A stretch of 64,000 nucleotides of DNA from assembly GCA_041402045.1 (NCBI GenBank), contig JAWKSZ010000007.1:98078-162077 (forward strand), read 5' to 3'. Under the pieces are notes generated by a model. It ran no database searches, was not told where the DNA came from, and saw only the letters and a program-made list of their open reading frames with translations. Of this stretch, positions 1 to 8,317 are shown in pieces; position 1 is the first letter of the stretch; the number at the start of each line of letters is the position of its first letter. Made by a program: the position numbers and the translations under genes. Source of the DNA: JAGQRJ01 sp041402045. GTDB lineage: Bacteria; Planctomycetota; J058.

Positions 1-702
1 ACGGCGCCGCCGGCGAGGCCTCCCCCACGGACCCCAGATCGCGCCGCCCAGGGCCGACAGGATCGCCGCCGTCCCCCACCGCCACCGTCACGCTTCGACC
101 TTGGAAACCCCTGCTGACACCGGCTTTGCCTCCTCGCCCTACGTGAGGCAGCCCCGCTCCAACCCCTGGGCACCGACACGACTGGACTTGCGGCGACGAC
201 CTGTTCACGCCGTGTTCACCGACGCGAAGAACGGTCTCAGGTGGGCACCGTTCGACCCGGCCAGGCGCCACAGCTCTGCCCACGCCCCGAGCGACCGGGC
301 TGGGGGCGTGCCTGCACTCACCGACTCCGCTGGGGAGGGGGGTAGCGGGGGTCACCGACCTCCCTTGGGGTGGGGGAGGGGGGGGCCGGGTGTCCCTGGG
401 ACCGGTGCAGCCAGGGGGGGGAGGGGGGTGCAGGGTGTCCCCAGGACCGGTGTAGGTAAGGGGCCTACCGGACGGTTCATGCCGGGGACCTGGGTGACGA
501 GCTCACGAGGTCGCCCAGATCGCGGGAACCTTTCGCGCGCGTCCCGCGTCCAAGGGGTAGCGCAGCTCGCGGACGGGTCGTGGCGCGGGACGGATCGTCC
601 CGCGCGCGGCTTACACCTGCTCACGCCGTAGGCGGCGGCGGAACGCGCTGCGTCGTCCCCCCTCCAGTTCGGCCTCGGCACGAGGCCTGCATGGAGGGGC
701 GT
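1..702. other. G-rich region without a supported gene
   Basis: I see no convincing protein or RNA gene here. The open frames at 101-631 (plus) and 352-708 (minus) are compositionally biased (Pro/Arg/Gly) and show no domain, so I take them as noise. The stretch 331-460 has many runs of four or more G on the plus strand. It may hold the 5' regulatory region of the gene starting near 703. Confidence 0.5.
388..455 (+). repeat. Imperfect 23-bp direct repeat in a G-tract region
   Basis: Two 23-base copies at 388-410 and 433-455 differ at three positions and share the cores GGGTGTCCC and GGACCGGTG. They sit among G runs that could form G-quadruplexes. No function can be assigned from sequence alone. 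Confidence 0.6.
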
Positions 703-1425
703 ATGCACCCGTGGACTTCACCCGTGTCGCCTTCGGCCCGCCTCGCTCCGACCCGCGAGCGCGAGGGCTCGGTCCGCGTCGCCCTCGCCTGCGTCTACTG
801 CCGCAGCGACGACGCGCGGGAGGCGCTCGTGTTCTGCGGGTCGTGCCTCTCGCCCCACCACCCGGACTGCTTCGCCGACCACGGCCGCTGCGCGGTGCAC
901 GGCTGCGGGGGCAAGCAGACCGTGGCCCCGGGCGCGCCCCAGCGCGTCGACCGCGCGCAGGCTCCGTCGTCCTTGGCGACGCCGCTCTGCGCCCTCGCCG
1001 CGGCCGGGTTCCTGTTCCTCGCCCTGGTGTTTGGCCTGCTGTTCCTGATCGGCGGCCTGTCCCACGCGCGCGCCGAGGAGCGCTGGGCCGCGGCCGAGGT
1101 GGCGCTGCACGACCGGCTCGCCGAGGAGCACCAGCTCAACCAGCGCCTGACCGCGCAGGTCGAGGACTACAGCGCCTGGGTCCAGTACGGCGGCTTCCCC
1201 ACCCGGGTGGAGAGCCTGCGCCTGACCGGCGTCTACTTCAAGCCGACGGGCCGCTTCGCGGTCTTCGGCCACATGGCGGTGCCCCAGGGCGGCATGCTCT
1301 ACGTCGAGTGCCAGCCCACCCGGGTGTGGGAGGTGCACTCGGTCCAGCCCGACAAGGTCGAGCTCCGCGCCGGCCAGGAGGTGCTGCTCGTGACCCTGTC
1401 CGCGTCCGCGCAGGGCGCCCACTAA
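703..1425 (+). CDS. Zinc-finger membrane protein, hypothetical
   Basis: Protein of 240 residues. The N-terminal third carries a Cys/His cluster resembling a RING/PHD-type treble-clef finger: CVYC, then CGSC, HHPDC, a His-Gly-Arg-Cys run and a last Cys before the linker. One strong hydrophobic segment follows (about residues 90-115), then a charged, probably coiled stretch and a C-terminal beta-rich domain ending at the stop. Bacterial proteins of this plan are seen in Planctomycetes and Myxobacteria, but their role is unknown. I chose ATG 703 because GGAGGGG lies just upstream; ATG 691 in the same frame is possible. It is convergent with the HigBA pair, and a hairpin spans its stop codon. Confidence 0.7.
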   Translation: MHPWTSPVSPSARLAPTREREGSVRVALACVYCRSDDAREALVFCGSCLSPHHPDCFADHGRCAVHGCGGKQTVAPGAPQRVDRAQAPSSLATPLCALAAAGFLFLALVFGLLFLIGGLSHARAEERWAAAEVALHDRLAEEHQLNQRLTAQVEDYSAWVQYGGFPTRVESLRLTGVYFKPTGRFAVFGHMAVPQGGMLYVECQPTRVWEVHSVQPDKVELRAGQEVLLVTLSASAQGAH

Positions 1426-1440
1426 CCCGGGCGCCCTGCG
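1409..1440. terminator. 12-bp perfect hairpin between convergent genes
   Basis: The arms CGCAGGGCGCCC (1409-1420) and GGGCGCCCTGCG (1429-1440) pair perfectly around an 8-base loop that contains the stop codon of the upstream gene. There is no T-run, so intrinsic termination is only inferred from the position between the convergent genes ending at 1425 and 1447. Confidence 0.45.
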
Positions 1441-1446
1441 GCCTGC

Positions 1447-1863
1447 CTACAGGAACACTGCGGGGCTGCAGTGGAAATACTCCGCGAGGGTCTTGATGTG
1501 GGCCTTCGAGGGCGCGCGCTTCCCGCTCAGCAGTCGGGGGCCGACGGTCCGGGCCTTGTCCCCGAGGATCCGGCTGAGATCGGCTCCTGAGAGTCCATGC
1601 TCCTCGCAGAGGAGGGCGAGGGCTTCTGCGGGCGTCGTTCGACCCACGAGCGCCTCGAAGCTGGGCGCGTCGTAGGTGCTGATGCGCGCGGCCAGGTCCA
1701 CGAGGTATTCGTCCTGCTCGGCGTTCCGCTTGCGGCGGGCCAAGGCCATGACCCACTGTCCCGCGCGCTCGCGCTGGGCCTTGCTGCGGATGCGTCGAGG
1801 AAAGCCAAAGTGCTCGCAGAGGCCGGCGTAGGTGGTGGGAAGGTTCGTGTGGGTGGTCGTCAT
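1447..1863 (-). CDS. higA: HigA-type antitoxin, XRE-family HTH
   Basis: Protein of 138 residues that should bind and neutralise the toxin encoded just upstream and repress the shared promoter, as known HigA antitoxins do. The C-terminal half carries an XRE/Cro-like helix-turn-helix (LSGADLSRILGDKARTVGPR, then LLSGKRAPSKAH) and a Tyr-Phe-rich end. The N-terminal half (about 60 residues) is charged and helical, longer than in minimal HigA. ATG 1863 is preceded by AGGAGGGG and overlaps the toxin stop codon as ATGA, so the two are translationally coupled. The toxin-first order is typical of higBA. Family assignment is firm; activity is inferred. Confidence 0.85.
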   Translation of the reverse strand: MTTTHTNLPTTYAGLCEHFGFPRRIRSKAQRERAGQWVMALARRKRNAEQDEYLVDLAARISTYDAPSFEALVGRTTPAEALALLCEEHGLSGADLSRILGDKARTVGPRLLSGKRAPSKAHIKTLAEYFHCSPAVFL

Positions 1864-2198
1864 GATCGACCCCTCCTGCGGTCGCGGTTTCGTCGGTCGT
1901 AGTCGGCGTGGTCCTCCCAGGCGACGAGGATCACGAGTCCTTCTTGGACCAGCGTGCCGTCGTCGCCTGCTCTCGCGAACACGACGTCGGTCGTGAGCCG
2001 GTGGGCACCCAGGCGAAAGGTGTAGGTGTTGCCCTCTCCCCGAACGCGTCCGGCGCGGGGAAAGGTGGCGATCAGGGACGCGTGGTTCGTCCAGGTTGCC
2101 CCCCGCACGATCGCCGCCCATGCGGCCAGGCGTCGCTGTTGAGCCGGAGAGAACCGGGCCAGGAATTCAGCGAGGGTCTCCGCCGTGACGACCTGCAT
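1860..2198 (-). CDS. higB: HigB-type toxin, predicted mRNA interferase
   Basis: Protein of 112 residues of the HigB (RelE-superfamily) ribosome-dependent mRNA endonuclease type. Family landmarks are visible in order: the N-terminal VTAETLAEFLARF helix, the AAIVRGATWTN segment, the TFPRAGRV loop, the core strand TYTFRLGAHRLTTDVVF, and the C-terminal WEDHADYDRR, which matches the usual (G/W)THAEYD ending. Homologues of about 95-110 residues act on translating ribosomes and are held inactive by HigA. The gene overlaps higA by 4 bases. The ATG at 2198 has no strong ribosome binding site. Expression is probably autoregulated by HigA from the 2199-2242 gap. Confidence 0.85.
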   Translation of the reverse strand: MQVVTAETLAEFLARFSPAQQRRLAAWAAIVRGATWTNHASLIATFPRAGRVRGEGNTYTFRLGAHRLTTDVVFARAGDDGTLVQEGLVILVAWEDHADYDRRNRDRRRGRS

Positions 2199-2242
2199 GC
2201 AGCCAAAATGTCAGCACTTCCCAGGTCTGTCAAGACGTGGGC

Positions 2243-3136
2243 CTAGGGGCCGACCTCCCACACCTCGGTTCCGACGGGTACGTCCACCCGCTCACAGTGC
2301 ACCAACAGCGCGTGAGGCGGAAGGTCCGGGTCGTAGGGGGAGTGCAGGGGGATCTGCACCGCTGTCCGGCAGCGCGTAGGCGGTGCCCCGCCCGGGGGGC
2401 GGAGTTCGACCGTGAAGTCCATGAAGCTCGGTCCGCCAAGGTTTACCTGGGGCAAGAGCACGACGCCTCGGCCCACGATGGCGAAGCGGTCTTTCACGGT
2501 GAGCAGGAGCTCCGCCGGTGCGCTCGGGTTCTCCAACTCCTCGAGGCCCAGGAGCAGGGGCTCCACCACGGGTCGGATCGTGGCCCGAGTCGTGAGCGCG
2601 CCCAGCGTGTCCAGCGCGTGCTTCGCGACCTCCGCGACGCAGACCCGCAGGGTCCGCCGGGGCCCGCTGAGCGCGACGCTGGCAGCAGCGAGCGCGCGCA
2701 CGGCTCGCTCCTGACGCCTCCGAGCCCGGTGGTTTCCCACGATCGCCGCGTCAAGGCGGGTGTGGATCTCTGCTGCGCCGGGCGGCGCTGCCCCGCTCGA
2801 CTCGGCTGTGGAGAGGGACCCCACGAGCTCCTCCAGCGCGGGTTCGTCGGGCCCGAACTGGCGGGCTATGGCGCAGGCCACGGCGACCGCGGCGCGAGCG
2901 GCAGCCGGGGGGCTGAGGTCGATCAGCGCGTGGAGCGTGTCGACCACGTCGTCGTGCGCGCCCCCGGCCCCGAGGGCGGCGCGGGCGGCCTCGGAGCCTA
3001 GGCCGGCCGCCACCTCCGCGCGCCGAAGCGGCAGGCTGCCGCCGTGCAGACGGGCGCGGAGCCAGGCGATCTCGGCCTCCAGCTCCCCGGTCTCGCGCCA
3101 GCGGCGCTCCAGCTCCCGTATGCGCTGGTCGCTCAC
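2243..3136 (-). CDS. Helical protein with C-terminal EF-Tu domain-2-like fold
   Basis: Protein of 297 residues, function unknown. Residues 1-60 form a conserved-looking helical module (SDQRIRELERRWRETG, then LGSEAARAALG) that recurs in the gene at 37547-38218. The middle is Ala-rich and helical, like a small armadillo or HEAT array. The last 90 residues resemble the small beta-barrel of translation factors (domain 2 of EF-Tu): LLTVKDRFAIVGRGVVL is close to the EF-Tu pattern of a strand, D-x-F, and I-x-GRG-x-V. Such stand-alone barrels occur in many bacteria with no known task. No signal peptide or membrane segment is seen. It is a single gene between higBA and a repeat pair. Confidence 0.7.
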   Translation of the reverse strand: MSDQRIRELERRWRETGELEAEIAWLRARLHGGSLPLRRAEVAAGLGSEAARAALGAGGAHDDVVDTLHALIDLSPPAAARAAVAVACAIARQFGPDEPALEELVGSLSTAESSGAAPPGAAEIHTRLDAAIVGNHRARRRQERAVRALAAASVALSGPRRTLRVCVAEVAKHALDTLGALTTRATIRPVVEPLLLGLEELENPSAPAELLLTVKDRFAIVGRGVVLLPQVNLGGPSFMDFTVELRPPGGAPPTRCRTAVQIPLHSPYDPDLPPHALLVHCERVDVPVGTEVWEVGP

Positions 3137-3200
3137 CTGCTGCTTCCGCTCCCAAGGCAGCGTAGCCCTGGCTCCGCCTCAGGGACAGCGAGTGGCGTGA

Positions 3201-3386
3201 TGGGATGGGCGCAGGCAAGCTGCGCCCCTACGGCAGAACGACGTGCGCGCAGGGTCAGACGCTGCCCTGCCGTGGAACTCAGCGGAGACGGGGCGGGCGA
3301 GCGGCGCTCCTGCTCCGGCCGACGGACGAACGGGAAGGGGCATGGAACGTCCCTCGTAGGGGCGCAGCTCGCCTGCGCCCGTCCCA
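3201..3386. repeat. Inverted pair of REP-like hairpin repeats, family 1
   Basis: Copy one (3201-3233, plus) and copy two (3355-3386, minus) are near-identical 32-base units facing each other. Each contains a perfect hairpin with arms GGGCGCAG and CTGCGCCC around a 5-base loop, flanked by GGGATG on one side and CCTACG on the other. The same paired arrangement returns at 16340-16504. This is the form of REP/BIME elements. No transposase or RAYT gene is present in the window. Confidence 0.8.
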
Positions 3387-3417
3387 TCCGCGGCACGGGT
3401 GCGCTCCCGCGGAGCGG

Positions 3418-4686
3418 CTACCCCTCGGTCGCCACCCGCCGACGCGGCGGAATCAGGCTGAACGCGGCCAGCCCCGCCATGAGCGCGAAGGCGGCGCCGA
3501 GGCCCCAGCGGTCGGCGACGGCGCCGACGCCGAGGGCGGCGACGGCGTAGACGATCCCGCGGAGCTGGCTCTCGAGGGAGAGGGTCGTGGCGCGCTGGTA
3601 GGGGTCCATGACCTCGTTCAGCGCGGCGACGAAGATCGGGCGGCGCAGGTTCTGCAGGCAGGCCAGGGCCAGGAGCGCGACGAGGCCGGGCCAGAGCACG
3701 CCGACGTAGAGCGCCACCGCGCAGCCGGCGAGGCAGGCGACGCCCAGGAGGTGGGCCAGGCTCAGGGCGCGGGGGCCCAGGCGGCGCTGCCAGGGCACGC
3801 TCAGGGCCGAGCTCGCGCCGGCGGCCAGGCCCTGGACGAAGGTGTAGGCGCCGATCGCCAATGCCCCCGCGCCGAGGACCGCCAGGCCCTGACGATTCGT
3901 CTCGCCGGCGAGGTAGGGCTGGAGGTAGGCCAGGGCGAGCTTGGTCTGGGTCTCGAAGGCCACCGACGCGAGCACCAGGGCCAGGACCCCGGGGCCGCTG
4001 AACACACCCTTGAAGCGCGACCACCAGGACGGGACCTCGGGGGCCTCGCTGGCCTGAGCGTCGGCCTGCTGCTTGGCCTCGGCGTCGCGGACCCACTCGC
4101 CCTCGAGCCGGCGGGGGTAGGTCAGCATGAGCCCCGCGCCGAGCACGCAGGTCGCGCTCGAGGCACAGAACAGCCCGGCGTAGTCGGCGGTCTGCCAGAG
4201 CAGCACCCCGCCCAGGAGCGCGGCGACGCCGGTCGAGGCCTTGGAGAACACCCGGGTCAGGCCGATCACCGCGGTGGCCTGGTCGCGCTCGCCGCGGCCG
4301 TCGAGGTAGTCGAGCATGACCGCCTTGTGGGTCCCCGAGCGCAGCGCCTCCCCCAGGGCATACAGGCTCTGGCCCGCGAGCACGGCGAGGAGCCCCCAGC
4401 CCTGGAGCGAGGCCAGCCCCAGCACGGCGAAGGCCAGCGCGGTCACGAGGAACATGACCACCAGCCCCCGGCGCCGACCGTAGCGGTCGACGGCGACCCC
4501 GGTCGGGGTCTCGAGGATCGCGGTCAGGGTCCGGGTGTAGGCGAGCACCCCGCCCATGACCACGTAGTCGAGCCTCAGGTCCTGGAGCAGGAACAGGACG
4601 AAGAACGGCTCTATGAACCGCAGGTTGCGCAGGGTGGTGTAGCCGCAGAAGCGGGCCAGCATGGCCCTGCGGCTGGGCTCCGTCAC
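3418..4686 (-). CDS. MFS transporter
   Basis: Protein of 422 residues, the usual length for a 12-helix major facilitator permease. Many hydrophobic segments are visible, and the cytoplasmic loop between helices 2 and 3 has the MFS signature as GVAVDRYGRRRGLV (G-x-x-x-D-R-x-G-R-R). A long charged loop (LEGEWVRDAEAKQQADAQ) marks the middle between the two six-helix halves. The substrate cannot be read from sequence; drug- or metabolite-efflux types look similar. GTG 4686 overlaps the stop of the upstream GTPase as GTGA, so it is the last gene of a coupled three-gene unit with two GTPases, an unusual partnership. Confidence 0.85.
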   Translation of the reverse strand: MTEPSRRAMLARFCGYTTLRNLRFIEPFFVLFLLQDLRLDYVVMGGVLAYTRTLTAILETPTGVAVDRYGRRRGLVVMFLVTALAFAVLGLASLQGWGLLAVLAGQSLYALGEALRSGTHKAVMLDYLDGRGERDQATAVIGLTRVFSKASTGVAALLGGVLLWQTADYAGLFCASSATCVLGAGLMLTYPRRLEGEWVRDAEAKQQADAQASEAPEVPSWWSRFKGVFSGPGVLALVLASVAFETQTKLALAYLQPYLAGETNRQGLAVLGAGALAIGAYTFVQGLAAGASSALSVPWQRRLGPRALSLAHLLGVACLAGCAVALYVGVLWPGLVALLALACLQNLRRPIFVAALNEVMDPYQRATTLSLESQLRGIVYAVAALGVGAVADRWGLGAAFALMAGLAAFSLIPPRRRVATEG

Positions 4687-6578
4687 ACGCGCTCGCGGAC
4701 CGGGGTGGCCTTCTGGCTCGAGCTGGGGGTCGGCGGCTCGAGGTGCACGGGCTCGGGCTGGATCAGTTGGCGGGCCGAGGGCCGCGGCTCCGCGGGCAGG
4801 ATCCGGCTCGCGTCCTGGCGCAGGCGCACGAAGTCGCGGTGCCGGTCGAGAATGTCCGCGAGCACGGCCTCGGGCTCGGTCACGATCGCCTCGCCCAGGC
4901 AGCTCTCCACCGAGCGCTCGACCACGCCCTCGAGCAGGGTCAGGCTGGTGTAGATCCGGCGCTCGATCACGCGCTCGGCGAGCGGCCACTCGAGCAGGCA
5001 GGTCACCACCAGGAACACGAGCCCGCCCTCGAGCAGGGGGATCGCGCCCTTGATGCTCTCGGCCACGCTCTGGGGGCTCCCGCTCTCGGGGAACAGGCTC
5101 CCGAGGAAGGCGTAGATCGTGGCGATCCCCACGCAGATCGGGAGCGCGTTCCACACCACGACCTGCAGCCGGCGGGTGGGCTCGTCGCCCTCCCCCGAGG
5201 TCTGCTCGAAGATCTCGTAGAAGCGGCGCGCGGCCTCGGAGCGCACCGAGGTCACGAGCGCGGCCACGCCCTGGGGGACCTGGGTGCGAATGAAGCGGTG
5301 CGAGGTGCGCAGCGGGAGCTGCTCGGCCTCGGGGCGGGTGGGCTCGAAGCCCAGGCGCCGGCCCTCCTGCTCGAAGCGCTCGAGCACGACCGCGACCCGC
5401 TTCTCGACCGAGGCGATCTCCACCGCCCGCAGGCGCTCGCCCATGAGCTCCTCGAGGTCGCTGGAGGAGAAGTTGCGCGCGCGCACGAAGCCGGGCATCA
5501 GCAGCGAGCGCACGCCGTAGACGATCCCCAGGAACACGCCGAACACCCCGGGGAACGCGGTCCCGAACAGGTAGCGCAGGACGTTGCGGAGCTCGAAGTC
5601 GTGGTGGATCGCGCCGAAGAAGGTGCGCGAGAGGTCGTTGGTCAGGTCGCGCAGGGTCTCGCCCCAGCCCAGGCGCCAGGTCTCGATCTTCTCGGGGACC
5701 TCCTCGGGAATGTGCTCGTCCACCCGGGCCAGGAGCCCGCGCACGCGGTCGGCGAGCTTGGCCGCCTTGATCTCGCGGATCCGCACCCGGTCCAGCTCGC
5801 GCTCGAGCAGGTTGCGGAGCTCGGCCCAGTCGCCGGCGTCCGGGGGCAGGGGCAGGTCGTCGAGCACCGAGCGCCCGTCGACCTCGGCCTGCTGCTGCGC
5901 CTGGCGCACCGCGAGCGCGCTGACCTTCAGCACCCGGGCGTCCGGGATCCCGTGCCGCGCCAGCTCGCCCTTGAGGTCGTCGGCGATCGCCTGGCCGTCC
6001 CCGGCGCGGTCGAGCTTGTTCAGCACGAACACGAACTCGATCCCCTCGCGGTGGTCGCGCAGGAGCTGGAACAGCTCCGAGCTGAGGTACTTCTCGCCGG
6101 TGACCACGCACACCGCGAGGTCCGTCGAGCGCAGCGCCTCGAGCAGGAGCTTCTTGTTCTCCTCGGCGGTGCTGTCGAAGTCCGGCGCGTCGATCACGAC
6201 CTTGTCGCGCAGGAGCTCGCGCTGGTGCGGCACCAGCCGCGCGCGGCTCTCGAGCTCGCCCAGGCTCGCGCTCCCGTTCTCCTCGTGGAAGTAGGCGGTC
6301 AGCTCGCGGGTCGTGGGGCGCACCGCGGCAGCCTGGGCCAGGTCCGCGCCGCCGAGCGCGTTGAACAAGGTCGACTTGCCCACGCCGGTGCCGCCCAGGA
6401 GCAGGATCCGGAGCGGGGTCTCGAGGGACGCCTGGCGCTCGCGGATCTGCTTGAGCAGCGCCTCGACCGAGGCCCGGTCGTGCTCGAGCTGGGGGAAGCA
6501 GCGGCTGGTGTGCACCCACTGCTCGATCCGCTCGATCAGCGGCGCGAGGCCGGTGGGGTCGGCGCGGCGCCGGCTCAC
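4683..6578 (-). CDS. Membrane-anchored GTPase, dynamin/YfjP-like
   Basis: Protein of 631 residues. The P-loop GTPase domain is clear: G1 GGTGVGKST (residues 62-70), G3 DAPDFD (130-135) and G4 NKLD (187-190). A helical region follows with hydrophobic segments near residues 325-350 (FPGVFGVFLGIVYGVRSLLM) and two more near 470-520, then a Pro/Glu-rich tail. This plan (GTPase, helical stalk, membrane segments) is seen in dynamin-like proteins and in YfjP-type GTPases that act at membranes. GTG 6578 overlaps the stop of the upstream GTPase. The tandem arrangement suggests the two act as a pair, as bacterial dynamin-like pairs often do. Function is otherwise unknown. Confidence 0.8.
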   Translation of the reverse strand: MSRRRADPTGLAPLIERIEQWVHTSRCFPQLEHDRASVEALLKQIRERQASLETPLRILLLGGTGVGKSTLFNALGGADLAQAAAVRPTTRELTAYFHEENGSASLGELESRARLVPHQRELLRDKVVIDAPDFDSTAEENKKLLLEALRSTDLAVCVVTGEKYLSSELFQLLRDHREGIEFVFVLNKLDRAGDGQAIADDLKGELARHGIPDARVLKVSALAVRQAQQQAEVDGRSVLDDLPLPPDAGDWAELRNLLERELDRVRIREIKAAKLADRVRGLLARVDEHIPEEVPEKIETWRLGWGETLRDLTNDLSRTFFGAIHHDFELRNVLRYLFGTAFPGVFGVFLGIVYGVRSLLMPGFVRARNFSSSDLEELMGERLRAVEIASVEKRVAVVLERFEQEGRRLGFEPTRPEAEQLPLRTSHRFIRTQVPQGVAALVTSVRSEAARRFYEIFEQTSGEGDEPTRRLQVVVWNALPICVGIATIYAFLGSLFPESGSPQSVAESIKGAIPLLEGGLVFLVVTCLLEWPLAERVIERRIYTSLTLLEGVVERSVESCLGEAIVTEPEAVLADILDRHRDFVRLRQDASRILPAEPRPSARQLIQPEPVHLEPPTPSSSQKATPVRERV

Positions 6579-8317
6579 GGGAGCTCCCCGCGCCCGAGGC
6601 TCGCGGCGGCGTGGTCGAGGCGCTCCAGCCGCGCCGGGTCGACCCCCGGCGGGAGGTGCTCCACGAGCTGCCGCCCCACCGTCGCGCGCAGGGACTCGAG
6701 GAACAGCGCGCCGCGCTTCTGGGTGAACTCCTTCTTCATGGACTGGTAGTGCAGGTGTCCGCCCGCGCTCTCGAGCACGACCTTGGTCGCGCGCTCGGTG
6801 GCGGTGCCGATCAGGAGGTCCCAGGGGCCGAGGCCGCCGGTGAGGTGCGCCGAGATCAGGCCGAACCCGATCTGCAGGAAGCCCTTCATCGCCCGCAGCG
6901 AGTTCCGCGCCAGCGGGTGCTTGTTCAACAGCTCGACGTGGCGCCGGGTCTCGTCCTCGACCCAGCGCTCGGTCTCGGCCTCGGCCTGCTTGGTGAAGGC
7001 GTCGACCTCGGCGTTCGACTGCTCGACCGAGACCCCGCCCAGGGTCGCGACCCAGCCCGGGACCGCCTGGCGCATGGTCCCCGCGTGAATGTAGGGCAGC
7101 TCGGTCACGTCGGCCCGCGCCGACTCGAACAGCTCCTTGACCTTCTGGCGGTCGACCTCGGCCCGCGCCTCGAGCTTGGACTGCTTCGAGTTCTTGGACT
7201 GCCGCCCGCTCACCAGCCGGGTCAGGTTCGTGCCCATGAAGCCCAGGGCCCCGCGCACGCCGTCGTAGACCGAGTCGAGCACCGGGATCCGGAACTCGCG
7301 CATCAGCCGCTCGAACACCCGGTCCAGCTCGTAGAACTCGAGCGAGCGCAGGAACGCCACGTAGTCGTCGCGCCGGGCCTCGAGCACCAGGTCGACCTCG
7401 GCCCGGATCCGGTCGAGCTCCGAGAGCTCCTCCCGCAGCCGGCTCGTCACCTGGCTGAGGTCGCGCCCCAGGCTCACGCAGGCCCCGGACAGCGCGCGCT
7501 GGCGCAGGTCCTGGGCGTCTTGCTGGGGGTGGAACACGAGCTGGCGCAGCTCGCCGCGGTAGGGCGCGTCGGTGGTCGGGCTCGGCCCCTCGCGCTCGTA
7601 GGGCAGGCAGATCGTGGCCGCCTTGCCGCCGAGCCCCGGGACCACGACGGTGAGGAAGTCCTGCTCCACGTCCTTGTCCGCGCCCTTGTTGAGCACGCAC
7701 GTGAGGCCCTTCTGCAGCTCCACCGCGCGCTTGAGGTAGCGCACGCAGAGCTCGTCGTTGTACTTCTCGGGCGTGCTCACGAACACGACCTGGTCCGCGA
7801 GGAACAGCAGGTCCTCGGCCACCCGGCGGTTGCGGTCGTGGGTGCTGTCGATATCCGGCGAGTCGATCAGGACCCGCCCCGCGGCCTCGGGGTTCTCGTG
7901 CAGGCGCAGGAAATACGAGACCGGCGCCTCGCCCTCGACCTCGTGGGCCGCGTCCTCGGGGCGCTCGAGGGTCATGCGCGCGTAGCTCGGGAGCAGGACG
8001 CCCTCGGGAATGTTCGGCAGCTCGCTCCGGGGCACGTAGATCGTGGGCGCCTTGGTGTGCCGCGCCAGGGGCGAGCTGCTCCCGATCTTCTCGCCCACGA
8101 GCCAGTTGAACACCGTGGACTTGCCCACGTTGGTCCCGCCGGCGATCACCACGAACGGCGCCGCGTCGGGGGCGCGCCGGGACTCGAAGGTCAGCTTCAC
8201 CCGCAGCAGCCGCGCCGTGCGCGAGAGCAGCGCCTCGTAGTCGGCGGCGCTCTCGGTCCCCGGCACGAAGGAGACGGCGGTCAGGTCGTCCTGGAGTTGG
8301 GTCAGCCCTTCGTTCAC
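6575..8317 (-). CDS. GTPase, partner of the following GTPase
   Basis: Protein of 580 residues with G1 GGTNVGKST (residues 60-68), G3 DSPDID (152-157) and G4-like NKGADKD (210-216). The G4 has a Gly-Ala insertion before Asp, so guanine specificity is plausible but not certain. The rest is helical and charged, with one Gly-rich amphipathic stretch near residues 480-505 (IGFGLISAHLTGGLGPWDLL). It starts with GTG 8317 and its stop overlaps the start of the second GTPase. The two share the G-domain plan but little else, which suggests an old duplication or a hetero-oligomer. It is the first gene of the unit, so a promoter should lie in 8318-8480. Confidence 0.8.
   Translation of the reverse strand: MNEGLTQLQDDLTAVSFVPGTESAADYEALLSRTARLLRVKLTFESRRAPDAAPFVVIAGGTNVGKSTVFNWLVGEKIGSSSPLARHTKAPTIYVPRSELPNIPEGVLLPSYARMTLERPEDAAHEVEGEAPVSYFLRLHENPEAAGRVLIDSPDIDSTHDRNRRVAEDLLFLADQVVFVSTPEKYNDELCVRYLKRAVELQKGLTCVLNKGADKDVEQDFLTVVVPGLGGKAATICLPYEREGPSPTTDAPYRGELRQLVFHPQQDAQDLRQRALSGACVSLGRDLSQVTSRLREELSELDRIRAEVDLVLEARRDDYVAFLRSLEFYELDRVFERLMREFRIPVLDSVYDGVRGALGFMGTNLTRLVSGRQSKNSKQSKLEARAEVDRQKVKELFESARADVTELPYIHAGTMRQAVPGWVATLGGVSVEQSNAEVDAFTKQAEAETERWVEDETRRHVELLNKHPLARNSLRAMKGFLQIGFGLISAHLTGGLGPWDLLIGTATERATKVVLESAGGHLHYQSMKKEFTQKRGALFLESLRATVGRQLVEHLPPGVDPARLERLDHAAASLGRGELP

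Noticed and set aside
101..631. Plus-strand frame at the left end
   Set aside because: Pro/Arg/Gly-rich, no domain, crosses G-tract repeats.
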